A stretch of DNA of 64,000 bases from assembly GCA_964574635.1 (NCBI GenBank), contig CAZNOG010000010.1, positions 1-64,000 of the forward strand, given 5' to 3'. Source of the stretch: CAZNOG01 sp964574635. GTDB taxonomy: Bacteria; Bacteroidota; Bacteroidia; Flavobacteriales_D; Cryomorphaceae. Each line of letters opens with the position of its first letter. The first letter of the stretch is position 1. Under the pieces are notes generated by a model. That model had not been told where the DNA came from. It was given only the letters and a program-made list of their open reading frames with translations, and searched no databases. Shown one piece after another: positions 45,101 through 56,500 of this stretch. A program made the translations under genes and the position numbers.

Positions 45101-45217
45101 ACCCGGAAGACGCAAGCCATCCGGTTCGTGGATCGGGTCTTGAGTGGCGCCCGAAAAGAACAAAAGCATCGAGACCGTGAATACGAAGAGCCGTCGTACG
45201 GAGTGCATTCTGCGCAT
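42143..45217 (-). CDS. T9SS-secreted beta-helix-like surface protein
   Basis: 1024 residues. Signal peptide MRRMHSVRRLFVFTVSMLLFFSGATQ. An N-terminal domain with Trp/Tyr-rich strands precedes a long beta-repeat region beginning VADGDWFEPETWEVGEVPSP (a segment seen at the start of many Bacteroidota beta-helix proteins) with VTIPDDVTVQVHDLEIEANG. The C-terminal part NPLPVEWLYFKGRAMG, ATATERNTDRFAIERSVDG, YYRLRQIDLDGRYTFSKVV is a conserved T9SS-cargo module and is followed by a sorting domain (AVFPNPF ... GVYSLRVFDRDG ... FKVVK). The same module ends the 3340-residue protein. Likely cell-surface adhesion; no catalytic motif. Confidence 0.9.
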   Translation of the reverse strand: MRRMHSVRRLFVFTVSMLLFFSGATQDPIHEPDGLRLPGTWNSWATPFPSDFILEKDNRSGYLYWSTTFHYTGPSEPQYFLFVSDGNSGTYNNKWYGTVFTPNHVHSVQWATSGGNNNSIGATQGKYYTAHWHDNGYNTTEAVLMETGAPPQHFSATDPVLPATPQVAPAQDVPITVHLDGPKSPQERAYIRYSKNNFTSSELAEVVFSTSTSESGTATIPGSFNQAGNTVRYYAYTTTVNATAQSPHDLIALHMATNNGNNYSYTVASAWESVADGDWFEPETWEVGEVPSPNQKVVISNNTMVTIPDDVTVQVHDLEIEANGKLILGENATLELGGFVTNHGDMSAFEASEGSVVHITATVTLEGPFKFYDLFVGNNVQTDNYLYIADSVAVEHDLQIMTSGRLLTGSTGGNGSLAFVGSDCSFYNKGELFPSNGDGILRIYFASGSNTVLRSNTLAPNRTGFNYFHVEQGATVSADATGVLKINFGGNHPVGFVNRGTVNFLNGMGGVEVYVGANTTLYVDLQDAMESVFGKIEIGSGCAIRPKPGTTNNLTVTRDLHLFGVFGASGGQGSINLSMKGTSPQFIRTMNGQPPSSIALSNLTIDNPTYVQLTEQNGDNPNTTFTVSGEFNLLQGVLRTIDTLEAGLADDVRFDVAILDKSLIGVGGNQSTTEVADTYVDGPLSIRTTDDSEILFPLGGNQQYRPITIEPELTSTGPVVFKAEHFNRSANFTGMELPENVINISDVRFWNVKVDYPERLVNTRFTVGFGDEYGDGVTMPEALRVVWAEQDASVDADPNNDSWFSLGPQTGGTETEITSGDFSFNLNSELNKNVSMIDLTLGNEAPHQNPLPVEWLYFKGRAMGNVHVLHWATATERNTDRFAIERSVDGVLFSEIGSVPARGFSSGLSEYRFDDHTPKAGINYYRLRQIDLDGRYTFSKVVALNTRSESMAVFPNPFDTFIAVDRPDGESGWFELHGMGGRVILRGRTTKGRTTVDTSDLPKGVYSLRVFDRDGTGETFKVVK

Positions 45218-45244
45218 GGGCCGGGTGTTCTTGTAGATTGGTTC

Positions 45245-45278
45245 GTCTAAAGATAGTGTAAGTACTACACTTAGACAA
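45245..45278 (-). promoter_or_regulatory. Promoter of the 1024-residue T9SS gene overlapped by an inverted repeat
   Basis: On the minus strand TTG (45278-45276), 20 bp, TATCTTTA (45255-45248). The same stretch is a near-palindrome: GTCTA (45245-45249) with TAGAC (45272-45276) outside, AGTGTA (45255-45260) with TACACT (45266-45271) inside. The repeat spans exactly from -33 to -7, where a repressor or activator dimer could act. Confidence 0.5.
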
Positions 45279-45344
45279 GGGGTAACGTGAAATGTTCGAT
45301 TTTACGCGGGTGACGTCGGGGACGGGTGGGGGGAAGCCCCGTGC

Positions 45345-45731
45345 TCATATGGTGATGTAGCGACCGAGGATACCGAATACCAGGTAGAGCAGGGCCGGGA
45401 TGCTGATGGCGCAGGTGGCGATGCCGGTCTTTCTGCCATTGAGCCAACCGCTCAGTCCCAGCGACGCGATGATTGTGACGAGGCCGAGGATGAGCAGTTT
45501 TACGAGACTTTGATGGTGTGACTCCATGCCTTCCGTCGGTTTGCGCAAGCCCAGCAGCGACCAGCCCACGGCGGACAACAGAAAGCACATGGACGCCAGG
45601 GCGAATCCGAGGACCAGCCAGAACTTGATTTTTTTCTCGGTGCCGAAAACCAGCAATGCGCTGAGGAAGGTGAAAGAAAACCCGCCCAGCACCGAGCTGA
45701 CGAGGGCCAATTGTTGGATGCTTGCCTCCAT
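45345..45731 (-). CDS. Small four-helix membrane protein
   Basis: 128 residues with four hydrophobic segments (VSSVLGGFSFTFLSALLVF, FWLVLGFALASMCFLLSAVG, LLILGLVTIIASLGLSGWL, IATCAISIPALLYLVFGI). No recognised family or motif. The ATG at 45731 opens into a long gap with no clear promoter. Confidence 0.65.
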   Translation of the reverse strand: MEASIQQLALVSSVLGGFSFTFLSALLVFGTEKKIKFWLVLGFALASMCFLLSAVGWSLLGLRKPTEGMESHHQSLVKLLILGLVTIIASLGLSGWLNGRKTGIATCAISIPALLYLVFGILGRYITI

Positions 45732-46404
45732 GGTGACTCTGTATTGGTGGTACGATTGGTTGCCGGGAGGCGGCGTGTCCCGGCGGGATGAAAGTGCGAT
45801 TTTTATCGATCAATTCAAAGCGGGGAGGAAAAATGGCAGGGTGGGAGTGGGGCACTCCTATATAATAAGGTGCGCGGATGCGAAAATCACCGGAAAGAGA
45901 TGCAAGGTGGCCGTCGACCTCGGTTCGGAGAGGGAGTTTTGGGTGGGGAGTCTCGGGAGAATGCGTATACTATGGCGCGGGGGCAGCCGTGAATACCGTC
46001 TTTTGTCGGGAACGACCATTCGACGAACCACCCACAAAAACCCTTAACAATCCACCCTGCGGCGGGAAAACGTTTCGACGAATGGCCGGAAACGCTCTAC
46101 GACCAAAGAAAAATGTGTGGATTGACTACCAATGGCATTGGAGTACTCACGCAGGGCGTGAGTAGGCGGAAAAGCGTGGAAAAACGCAGGTAAAACGGGA
46201 AAAAAGGCGAGATTCAGGCAAGGAGGAAACCCAAGAAATCATAGACGGTTTTGGGTTTATCATCGACGAAATGCAAAAAAAAAGAGTGCAAATAGTTGAC
46301 AACTACTTTTGCCGCCCCTATATTTGCAAAGATTTTCAACACGGTTTGTCGGCACGGCAAATTGGAATGAGACAAACAAATAATGATAAACTAAAAGAAG
46401 TGCC
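45732..46404. other. Intergenic region (673 bp)
   Basis: Lies between divergent genes. The right end holds the promoter of the vWA gene (46293-46326). Short ORFs here overlap one another without codon bias or motifs. A hairpin-free, mixed-composition stretch otherwise; nothing else recognised. Confidence 0.5.
46293..46326 (+). promoter_or_regulatory. Promoter of the vWA/DUF11 T9SS gene, -33 box inside a palindrome
   Basis: TTG (46296-46298), 20 bp, TATATTTG (46319-46326): a full match to the Bacteroidota pattern. The -33 box lies within the perfect 13-bp palindrome TAGTTG-A-CAACTA (46293-46305), extended by GCAAA/TTTGC at the edges. Leader about 70 nt. Confidence 0.75.
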
Positions 46405-49400
46405 ATGAAAAACGTTACTCTCTCAAGTTGTTGTTCCAAGGATGTACGGTCCTTTGGAAATTTTCTCACGGGCCTTTTGCTTACTACGGCAATGGTTCTT
46501 TTTGGTTACACTACCGGGTTTGGGCAGGTATCTACTCAATCTTCGGCTGAATCATCGGCGGGTTCGACCGCACCTATGTTCTTTGGCGACGGAATTCCCA
46601 GCCAAAACGCCGGAGCGGAGTTTTACAAGCCTATCGTATATGATATGGCTAAAAGCGGAACGCAACCTATTACGAATCCTGACTTGGATTCTTTGATGAA
46701 CTGTGCCAATCTTCGGGTGACTTTCGTACTTGATGAATCCGGATCAATCCTGAATAGGAACGGTGTGGATCAAGTACGTGAAGCCGTTATGGGCCTGGCG
46801 GAAGTATTTGAAGGTTCGGCAGCAACGCTGTCCATCATCGAATTTGATTCTCAAGCCAGTCTGGTTGACCTCGGTGGTACTGATGTCAATGCAACTTTTT
46901 TGCAGAATCTCAATGACTTTTTGTACAGCGAGTACAATAGTCAGAAGTACGACCCGAGCATGGACGGGGTGAACCTGCCCTGTCCGGTCGGAAACACCAA
47001 CTGGGAAGACGCTTTGGAACTCACTGCGACGTTGAATCCCAACCTGGTGATCTTCTTGACCGACGGTGAGCCTTTCGGTTACAACGCACCCGAAACAGAT
47101 TGCGGGTACATCATACAAGGTGGTGCCGTTGCTTTGGAAAAAGCGATTATTGCCGCCAATACGTTAAAAACGAACGGTTCCCATATGTTCGGTATCGGCG
47201 TGGGTGACTACATCTATGAGGATAACCTCAAAGCAATCACCGGCAATGGAAACTTTGCACTGAACGGAAGCATTTATACGGACGACTACCTGATCGGTTC
47301 ATTTGCAGCTTTGAAAGACAATTTGGCTGCTGGATTGAACGCTATTTGCGGTACCGAGATTTCGGTGACTAAAACTGCTGACGTTGAACAAGTATGCAGC
47401 GATGAAGTAATCACTTTCACGATCACTGTTGAGAATACAGGTGGTGCCAATGGCTACACTGCTGAAGGTGTAGTAGTTACCGACACTTTGTCTGCATCTT
47501 ATTCAAACGTAGCCATCGTTAATGGACCCATTGCCGGAGCTACCTTGAACGGAAATACCTTGAGTTATGAAGTTGGAGAATTGGCGGACGGTGAGAGTGC
47601 AACAATCCAAGTACAGGCTACTTTGATTGGTGCTCCCGGGTCACACCCGAACACGGCGCATGCCAATGCTGTCAATGCAAACAAAGTATGGGATGAAGTG
47701 TCCATCACCAAAACTCCTGTTATCACTTCAAGTATTAATGTGACGGCTTGTGAGTCCTACTTCTGGTTGGGCACCGAGTACACCGAGTCAGGTACGTACG
47801 TAGTAGATGGCACCAACAACAATGGCTGTCCTACTTCCGACACCTTGAACTTGATTATTGATGAGCCCGGTGATGTAATCGTTGTTACCGAGTCTGCTTG
47901 TGGTTCATTTGACTGGGCTATTTCAGGACAGTCCTACACTGAAAGCGGAACATACAGCTACGTTGTGGCTGGAGAAAATGGAGCCTGCGACCAAGAATAT
48001 GAATTGGATTTGACGGTTCTCGAAGCTCCGGTATATGAAGAGTGGTTCACCGTATGTGCAACTTTCTGGTCACACCCGGTTACCGGTGAATGGTTCTTTG
48101 CATCAGATACGATTGTTTACACTTTCCAAGAGGATGGAATTCCCTGTGAAAGCACCAGCATCATTTATTTGACCTTGGGTGTTGAAGAAGGTGATTCTTG
48201 CAGCACTGACGAAGTTGAGAATGGTGTGATCGATGCAAATTGTGAATGTGTACCTGTAACCTACTCTTGCCCCGAGTTGCAAGCTAACGTAGGCGATCCC
48301 TGCGACGACGGTGACGACAACACTTCAGGCGANNNNNNNNNNNNNNNNNNNNNNNNNNNNNNNNNNNNNNNNNNNNNNNNNNNNNNNNNNNNNNNNNNNN
48401 NNNNNNNNNNNNNNNNNNNNNNNNNNNNNNNNCGTAATCACCGAAGACTGCGAGTGCCAGGGTGAAGTAATCTACGAATGCCCCGAATTGCAAGCTAACG
48501 TAGGCGATCCTTGCGACGACGGTGACGACAACACCGAAGGCGACGTAATCACCGAAGACTGCGAGTGCCAGGGTGAAGTAATCTACGAATGCCCCGAACT
48601 GCAAGCCAACGTGGGCGACAGCTGTGACGACGGTGACGACAACACGATTAACGACGTGATCACGGAAAACTGCGGGTGCGAAGGTACCTACGTAGTTCCC
48701 CAGTGCATCACCGACGCGGGTAGCATTTCCTTGGCCGGCGGCGACATGTCTATCGTGATCTGCGCAGTAGACGGCGTGCCCAGCACCATCGAAGTGGAAA
48801 TCACCACCGCCCCCGCGGCCGCAGCACCCTACGTATGGGTTGCCACCGACGCTTTGGGCAACGTGATCAGCTACACCGCCAATGAGTTGGCCGTGGAGTC
48901 GTACGACTTCGACAACCTCGGATTGGGTACGCACCACTTGCAAATCGTGAGCTTCCTGCCCGCCGAAAGCAACGCTCACGCACTGCGTGACCAGTACCTC
49001 AGCACGGGTGAAGTGAACCTCTCCGAACTGGAAGGATGCTTCGACATCTCCGAGCCCATCGTAATCATCGGTGACGCTTGCGAAGAGCCCGAAGAAGGAT
49101 GCTACGCAGTGGAAGTTCTCGAATTCGTTCAAGGACCCACTACCAGCGGTGGTGCCGTTGCGGCCGACCGTTCCGACGCGACCAAAGCCCTCGGTGAGCC
49201 CGACCGCTCGAATGCCGCAGGTGGATTCGTATCCCTGGGTGTAGGCGGGTACATTACCCTCGCCTTCAACGGAATCATCTACGACGAGCCGGGTGCCGAC
49301 ATCCGCATCTTCGAAACTTCTTTCGCAGGTGACAACTGCTCGGGTTCCAACAACGAGCAAGCCGACATCGAACTGTCGCCCGACGGAATCAACTTCTACC

Positions 49401-50326
49401 CCGTAGGCAGCATCTGCCTCGACGGTGAGGTTGACATGGCCGACGCCGGATTGTCGCAAGTGTTCGCCATCCGCGTCATCAACAGCGCCGCCACTAACTC
49501 GCCCGACGGGTACGACTTAGACGGTGTGGAAGCCATCCACGGATGTGAGAACGGACCCTTCACCTCGACTTCCTCCGACTGTGTAGCTACTGAAGTAGTA
49601 TCCTTCACCCCCGGTACCATGAAGAACGGCATGTTCCTCCCGGCCGACCGCGCCGATGCCTCACAAGCGTTGGGTACGCCCGAAAGAACGGATGCCCCCG
49701 TATTCGTGAGCTTGGGTTACGGCGGAAGCTTGGTACTCGCCTTCGACGGTTCCATCCTGAACCAACCGGGTGCGGACATCGAGATCGTGGAGACCACGTA
49801 CAACTTCCAGTCTTGTGAAGCATACCCCGAGTACGCCGACGTATACGTATCGATCGACGGAATCGAGTGGCACTTCGCCAAAACCGTATGCCATGGAGAC
49901 CGTTTCGTGGACTTCAGCGACGCAGGTGAGATTCCCTTCGTGAACTTCGTGAAGCTGGTGAACAACGACGAGCTGTCTAATTCACCCGACGGATTCGACG
50001 TGGACGGTGTGGTATGCGTGAGCGCGGTTGCACCCGCACCCGCACCCCTCGTACCCGAGCAAGCCGCGGGAGAGCTCAGCTCATTCCCCAACCCCACGGC
50101 CGGTGCATCCAACGTGGTGTTCAAGACGGTAGACACCGAAAGAACCACCGTGGAAGTGATGGACATGAACGGTCGCGTGATCACCACCCTCTTCAACCAA
50201 GTGGCTGAAGGCGGAGTGACCTACACCGTGAACTTCGACGCCGTAGACCTTCCCAACGGAATCTACGTGTACCGAATGACTACGGAGACCTCGACGATCA
50301 TTGAGAAATTCATGATCGCCAAATAA
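46405..50326 (+). CDS. T9SS-secreted vWA / DUF11 / Cys-repeat protein, interrupted by an assembly gap
   Basis: One gene cut by 100 N; the nominal frame changes across the gap (codon phase 1 before, 2 after), so the N-run is a placeholder. Signal peptide region: TGLLLTTAMVLFGYTTGFGQ. A vWA domain (about 100-315) has MIDAS D110-E-S-G-S and FLTDGEP. A DUF11 domain follows (TEISVTKTADVEQVCSDEVITF), then two ACESYFW/SACGSFDW modules, then 37-residue Cys repeats around CPELQANVGDPCDDGDDNT. After them come two related modules (VLEFVQGPTTSGG and VVSFTPGTMKNGM, each ending SPDGxDxDGVE/VVC) and a T9SS sorting domain from SSFPNPTAG to the end. Probable surface adhesin with a metal-dependent binding domain. 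Confidence 0.88.
48262..48690 (+). repeat. Tandem 111-bp Cys-rich coding repeats around an N-gap
   Basis: Units translate as VITEDCECQGEVIYECPEL plus QANVGDPCDDGDDNTEGD (37 residues). One part-unit is visible before the gap, two almost identical full units after it and a diverged last one. The copies are near-identical in DNA, which is the likely cause of the break. True copy number is unknown. Confidence 0.9.
48333..48432. other. Assembly gap (100 N)
   Basis: Exactly 100 unknown bases, the conventional size for a gap of unknown length, inside the 111-bp repeat array. Real length may be larger or smaller and must restore the reading frame. Confidence 0.97.
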
Positions 50327-50347
50327 CACGGGATTGTGTTTGTAAGG

Positions 50348-50385
50348 AAAGCCCCGATTTGCTTGAAAGCAGGTCGGGGCTTTTT
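50348..50385 (+). terminator. Terminator of the vWA/DUF11 gene
   Basis: AAAGCCCCGA (50348-50357) pairs with TCGGGGCTTT (50374-50383), with an inner TGCTT/AAGCA stem, then a T5 tract. A second, weaker hairpin ACCGCATTC/GAATTGCGGT followed by TTTTT lies at about 50397-50423. Confidence 0.85.
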
Positions 50386-50549
50386 CCTATTCACCGCATT
50401 CCTGAACCGAATTGCGGTTTTTGCGTAATGGAGTGGCTGACCAACCAAATATTTTTTCAACAATGTGCCCCCCTTTGTTCCGTAACCCATTGATATTTCA
50501 GTTTCAATGCCGAAATTTGTGTGACTTTTCGGCAACCAACCTCCCCGCT

Positions 50550-53500
50550 ATGACTTCCCTCGCCCAACGCATCCTGATACTATTGATCCCCGCGCTGTTG
50601 ACTATGTCTTCCGTATCCGCGCAAACCGGCCCCATGGGCATCGGGAACGGGAGTGGTCAAAGTACTTTTGCAGGTGACAATCCCAAAGTATTGCTCTGGT
50701 TGGACGGAAGCAGCGTTCAACCTACTTTGAGTACTTCGCAAGCCAGTTTAATTCAATGGAACGATAAAAGTGGCAACGGGCACAACTTTACCTTAGGCCC
50801 GGGACAATGGGATCCGACCGTATTTCCTACGGGTGGGCACAAAGGTACGTTCGTGAACGCACCCACTCGGCCCACAGTGGGATTTAGAGGGACTGAGCAG
50901 AATCCGGGAAAGTACTTGGTTTGTGAAGATTTTGATATGCCATCGGACGGCTTTTCTATTTATTTCGTCATCAAATCTAATGATAATTATTACGGATTCT
51001 TCAATTACGCTACCCCAACAAATGATCATGAAGTATTGATTTACAACAATCCTGGCGGGATTCAATTGAAGATGAGTGAACTTCAACAGTCCGTTGTTGG
51101 GAATATCAGTACGAACAGTTGGAATTATGGTGGAATCGTATGGGGAAATTCCGGCACGGGCAACTGGCATTATAACAGACAAACCGAATCGGATGGAGGT
51201 CATGGTTTTCTAGGATTCGATGGTGTGACGATTTCATCTAATGGTAAGATCATCATCGGTGATATTCAAAATCAAAATTATCCCTCGGAGCACAATTATA
51301 AATTTAATGGGGTGGATGGGAATGATTATTCAATGAACATTGCGGAAATCATAGTTTTTGAGGGACGGATTTCACGACCGGCCACCCGCTTGTTGCGAAC
51401 CTATTTCTGGATAAAGTATGGCATAAATGGAGCGACTTCCGGTTGGGATAAGTTTCATGGGAATATGCATATCGCCGCGGGTAAACCTTGGGGAGGGAAA
51501 TACTGGGCGCCTATCGGAATTGGTAGGGATAACGCTTCACCAAACTCGGGATCGATTAACGAAGCGCGATCTCACGGTTTGGTACTTAGAGTGCGGGATG
51601 ATGAATGGACGGAATCTAGGGCATACTTAATTGCAGGAACATATGGGGACTTCAAGACCCTTGCTTATCCCGGTACTGATGTGGATGCAAACCATATTGT
51701 CGAAACTGATTTGCCTCCGGGGGTGATAAAACGATGGGAACGGTTATGGGAAATTAGGACGACGGACGGAAATAGCCAAGTGTTCGAGGTTGCCTTTGAC
51801 TTTGGTGAAGGGATAGATGGTGACATTCCACAATATCCTGAAAATTATGTGCTGCTGGCTCGAAACAGCCCGACCTCAGGAACTTTCCAAATAGTGCCCG
51901 TGGAAGGAAAGTCCGTGTTGGAGGATGAAATGGTTTTTAGAGTCAAGGTCAACCAATTCAAGACCGATAACAGATATTTTACCATTGGAACCACTGATGC
52001 AAGTTCGGATTTGACAGGTTCCACCAAAAGAACATGGTATTCATACGATACCGGTGATTGGACGGATCCGGCAACATGGACGTTGGATGGAAGCACTACC
52101 CCCGCATATGTAAATCCCGACGGAGATATTCCCGGCGCACACGATAATGTGTTTATCGGAGCGGGAAAAACGGTTACCATAGATCAGAATCTTACTACGA
52201 CTACTTACGACCGCTTAATCGTTCACGGCACCTTGGATATGAGTACAACCACATCCCAACTCGTCTGGGCCACCATTGAAGGTTCGGGAATGATCAGATG
52301 CGCGGCGGGAAATTTTCCCAGTGGAAACTCCGATGGCTTCGCAGACCCGAACTTTGGTGGTACATTGGAGTATTATGGTGCCGGGCCCATTACCCAGAGC
52401 ACAGAAGTCAAAGTAAATAGATTGTCCGTAAATCTTTCAGGGCCATCGAGTGTACTGACATTTCAAGATGATCTCACCCACAACGGCCTTTTTGACATAA
52501 ATACGGGAACCGTATATATCAAGCCTCCTAATACTGAAATTAAATTAACCCTTCGCAGTTATGGCGATGTGTTGATTGAAAGCAATGGGACATTGGCCGT
52601 TGGGTCGCATAACAATAATATTGCCCATGATTGGTACTTTTATAAGGATCTTGTAAATAACGGTGGAACTATAAAATTCACAACCAGAGTACCAGGCTCG
52701 AATAATTATAGTTTGTACACAAGCGGGGAGACTAAGCATTATATCATGGCTCGATTTGAAAGCGATGATGAAAATCAGGAACTTCGAGTCAACGGTCCCA
52801 GTAATTTTTCTAGAATAGTTGTTGATAAAGGGAATGATGCGACCTATGTCTTGTCCATTTCGGCCAACGATCCAGATCATTTTAATTTATTGGGGCGTTG
52901 TGATCGAGTAATGGGTGAAAATGAATACATACCTTTAGGAAGTGCCGACGACGGCGGCTCTAATAATTACAATAGGAATTCATTTGCACTGATAAATGGA
53001 ACAGCGGAGATCAAAGAGAATATATTCATACCGTTACTGACAAATAACACTAGCGGGAATTACAATATCAATCATTCTGCTCAACTTTGGGTAAACGGTG
53101 GGACAGTAGAAAGAGGCAAGCTGGGTGGAAGCGGGAATGGATCTGCAATTGTCATATATGGCTTGATAAGAGTCACCTCGGGAATTATTAAAGCACATGG
53201 TTTTAATGGGTTTACAATCCGTGGGAACGGTGTTGTTCAGGTGGATGGGGGAACCGCTGACGCAAATCAGATCCAAACTTCAAATTTGGGTCCTGAGAAC
53301 ATAGGTGGATTGATTATCAATGATGGAATTGTAAACATTAATGGAGCCCGTCCAGAAGGTGCTCGACAAGGATATGCAACTCTCAGCTTGACGTACCCCG
53401 GGAACGTTTTTCGAATGACAGGTGGAGTGTTGAACGTAACGGGCGCCACCGATAGAGGATTAGTCTTCATTAATTCCGATCCGCAGAATACCAATGTAAC

Positions 53501-56500
53501 CGGCGGCGATGTCAATCTCGATGTGTCGACGAATAATAAACCCTACCGCATAATGAGTCGAGCTGCATTCTGGAACCTGACATTGACAAGATCCAATACC
53601 ACAACAACGAACCAAAGTTTTGTCGTAACAGGTGGGATTTCAGGGGATGGTGCCAATGACAACACGGCTGTCATGGATCCTCAAGACTTGGTGGTACGAA
53701 ATAATTTGACTATTACAGGACTGAATAACCCTACGCTTAAAATGGGTGATTCAGATGAAAGTACGGACTTATACGTGCATGGAAATTTACATTTTGATGA
53801 TAATATAACGTACAACCCCAATAAAAACACCACATTTTTTGTGGGTACAACCAACTCTGAGTTGACCTTGAATGGTTCTGCTCCTTTTCCTTTTCATCAC
53901 GTGGTGGTAAGAAAAGAATTGGAAGGACGCTTCGTTAGAATTCAGCAGCAATCACCCAGTCATCCAGCGATGGATATCGAAGGGAATTTTACACTGGAGA
54001 AAGGATACTTTGCCGGAAAACGTCATGTGCTGTTGCGAGGTAATGCCAATATCTCCACCCAATTTGGCGATGATACTTATTTCAGCGGAGAACTCAGAAT
54101 GGTAGGGTCTAACGGGCGCCAAGAATTACGATCAGATGGGGGTACTGTGTACCGATTGGTTATTGACAATCCTGATGGTGTTTCATTGGTGAACGATGGA
54201 CTTACCATAAAAGGAAATTTGAGTTTGAATGACGGTTCATTTTATATTGGAAATAATAAGCTTCGTATCGCATCTAATTATTCGAGTCCCATTGTGGGTC
54301 AGGCCAATTCAGCATCAGAACAAAGAATGGTGGTGTGTAGTGGATCTGCGTCTGCGGGAGGACTTGAGATATTGAACCATAAAACGCCACAAGAACTGGT
54401 CTTTCCCTTTGGTGTAAGTACCGGCGACACTCTGAAATACGCATTGGCAAACGTATACGTGCGCAGTGGGTGGACAGGACCGGGTTACATAAATATCACT
54501 CCCGTGGATACCCTGCTGTCTACAGCCAATCTCGACGGAATAGGCGATTACCTCAACTTTTATTGGCGTGTACGCGCCACCGGTTACGAAACCAGACCGA
54601 ATGTCAATCATCGTTTCAAATACCACGACGATGATGTCCGTGGATCCGGCGCCGAGAGTTCATGGGTTCCCGGAAGGGTGCTTTCTACAATGCCCTTTAC
54701 GCGAAGTGTAGATGATTCTCCGTCTGACTCCCATATAAACACCAACTCAAACCTCATACACTACAACGATCCTATTCAAGACATGGCCACTAACGCCGGT
54801 GTGGGCATTCCATTGGTAGACGCCGATTATACAGCCGGAGCCGCCGATCGATTCACGGGCTCGCCGGACATCTATTTTTCACGAAAAACCACCACAGGTG
54901 CGAATTCGGCGGCATGGGATGTTCCAGGTAACTGGAATAAATTGAGCGTGACCGAGGTAGATCCTTATTACGTGCACAACACCGATCGAACACCGTCAAC
55001 GGATTTTCCCGGGCCGGGTGACATTGCGGTCATCGGATTTGACGTAAACGGATCTCTTCGACCTCACGTATACGGAGCGCCGAGTGGAGGAATTGAAGTT
55101 GCCCAGATCATGTTCACACCTATGCAGGACGTATCCGGCATCAGATTGCCCCGATTTGAAGGAAGTGCCCCCGGTGATTTGGGAATTTTAAGACCAACAC
55201 TTCAAGTATCAAACACCACGGATATAATAAAATGCGGTCCAATTAGTGGTGAGGGAGCACTGTTGCTCAAAGATAATGTAAACCTAGATGTGACGGATGT
55301 CGGTGCGTTTATGGCGGAAGACTCCTCCATAGTCGTGCTAGATTTGAGCTCCTCCATTAGCAATATGGTTAACTATCTGCCTGCGGTAGTGCCAAATATA
55401 TTCATCTCAAGGTCTTCCGTTACTTTCACCAACGATATACGTGTACGTGGGAATCTGGAAATCGCGGGGACTGCTCAACTTCTTTTCAGCGAAAGCGAAT
55501 TCGGGAATATTCAAGTCGATGGAGATTTGATCTTGGACAAATATCAAAGCACCACATCAAAACCAAGTATCCATTTCAATGCGAAAGGTATATTCAAACG
55601 CCTACATATCAAGGGGGATTTGAAATTGCAGGGTACCAAAGCCCATATCACCATTGGTAACAGCGGTCCACCACCACCACCACCCGTACCATGGACTCCG
55701 GAGGAAATATCGGCCGACCTTTGGCTGGATTCTGACTCCGTGACAACCATAGGCAATAAAGTTTCGTCGTGGCCATCCCGTTCCAGCTCTTTTGAAGCAG
55801 TACAAACCGATGATTCCAAGAGGCCTGTACTTCAAACAGGAATTAACGGATTACCTACATTGAACTTCGATGGAGAGGATGATTTCTTGTCCATTGATCA
55901 CAATCCGATCTTCAATATTAATGCAGGACAAGATTTTGAATTATTTACGGTAACTCAGGTGGATAATTACAACGTTCATTATACGGTTTCCGCCGGAATC
56001 TTCGCAAAAGGAGAGGTTGGACCGGGAGATTTTCTACTCTATCTCACCGGAAGGAGAAATCGGGTATATGTAGATGTTGGAAAGATGGATATTTATTCAG
56101 GTAATGCCAATAATGCGGCAACATTAAATTGGATGAGACGGGAAGGTGCGGAAGCTTATGGATATAACACAACAGGGGGACTGCATCAATCATACAATAA
56201 TGCAAATACCAACATGTCCGGCAATACCAAGAATGTTTCGATTGGAAGTGCCGCGGAAGGAACAGCGAGATTCTTGGAAGGTCAAATAGGTGAAATCATT
56301 TTTGTGAAGCGCACTCTATCCACCGACGAAAGACAAAAGTTAGAAGGATATTTAGCGCACAAATGGGGTTTTACATCAAAGCTCCAGTCCAGTCATCCTT
56401 ATAAAGACGAAATTCCCTATGTGGGAGACGAAGTTGAGGTTACCAGCCCCGAATTGATCGTGGAGGGAAATATTATCCAGAATTTGTCTAATAATAGTGT

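Noticed and set aside
46405..48465. Two separate genes either side of the gap
   Set aside because: The first half has a signal peptide but no sorting domain, the second a sorting domain but no signal, and both carry the same repeat at the gap; a single gene is far more likely.
48284..49459. 391-residue minus-strand ORF crossing the N-gap
   Set aside because: Antisense to the vWA cargo gene and it translates through unknown bases.
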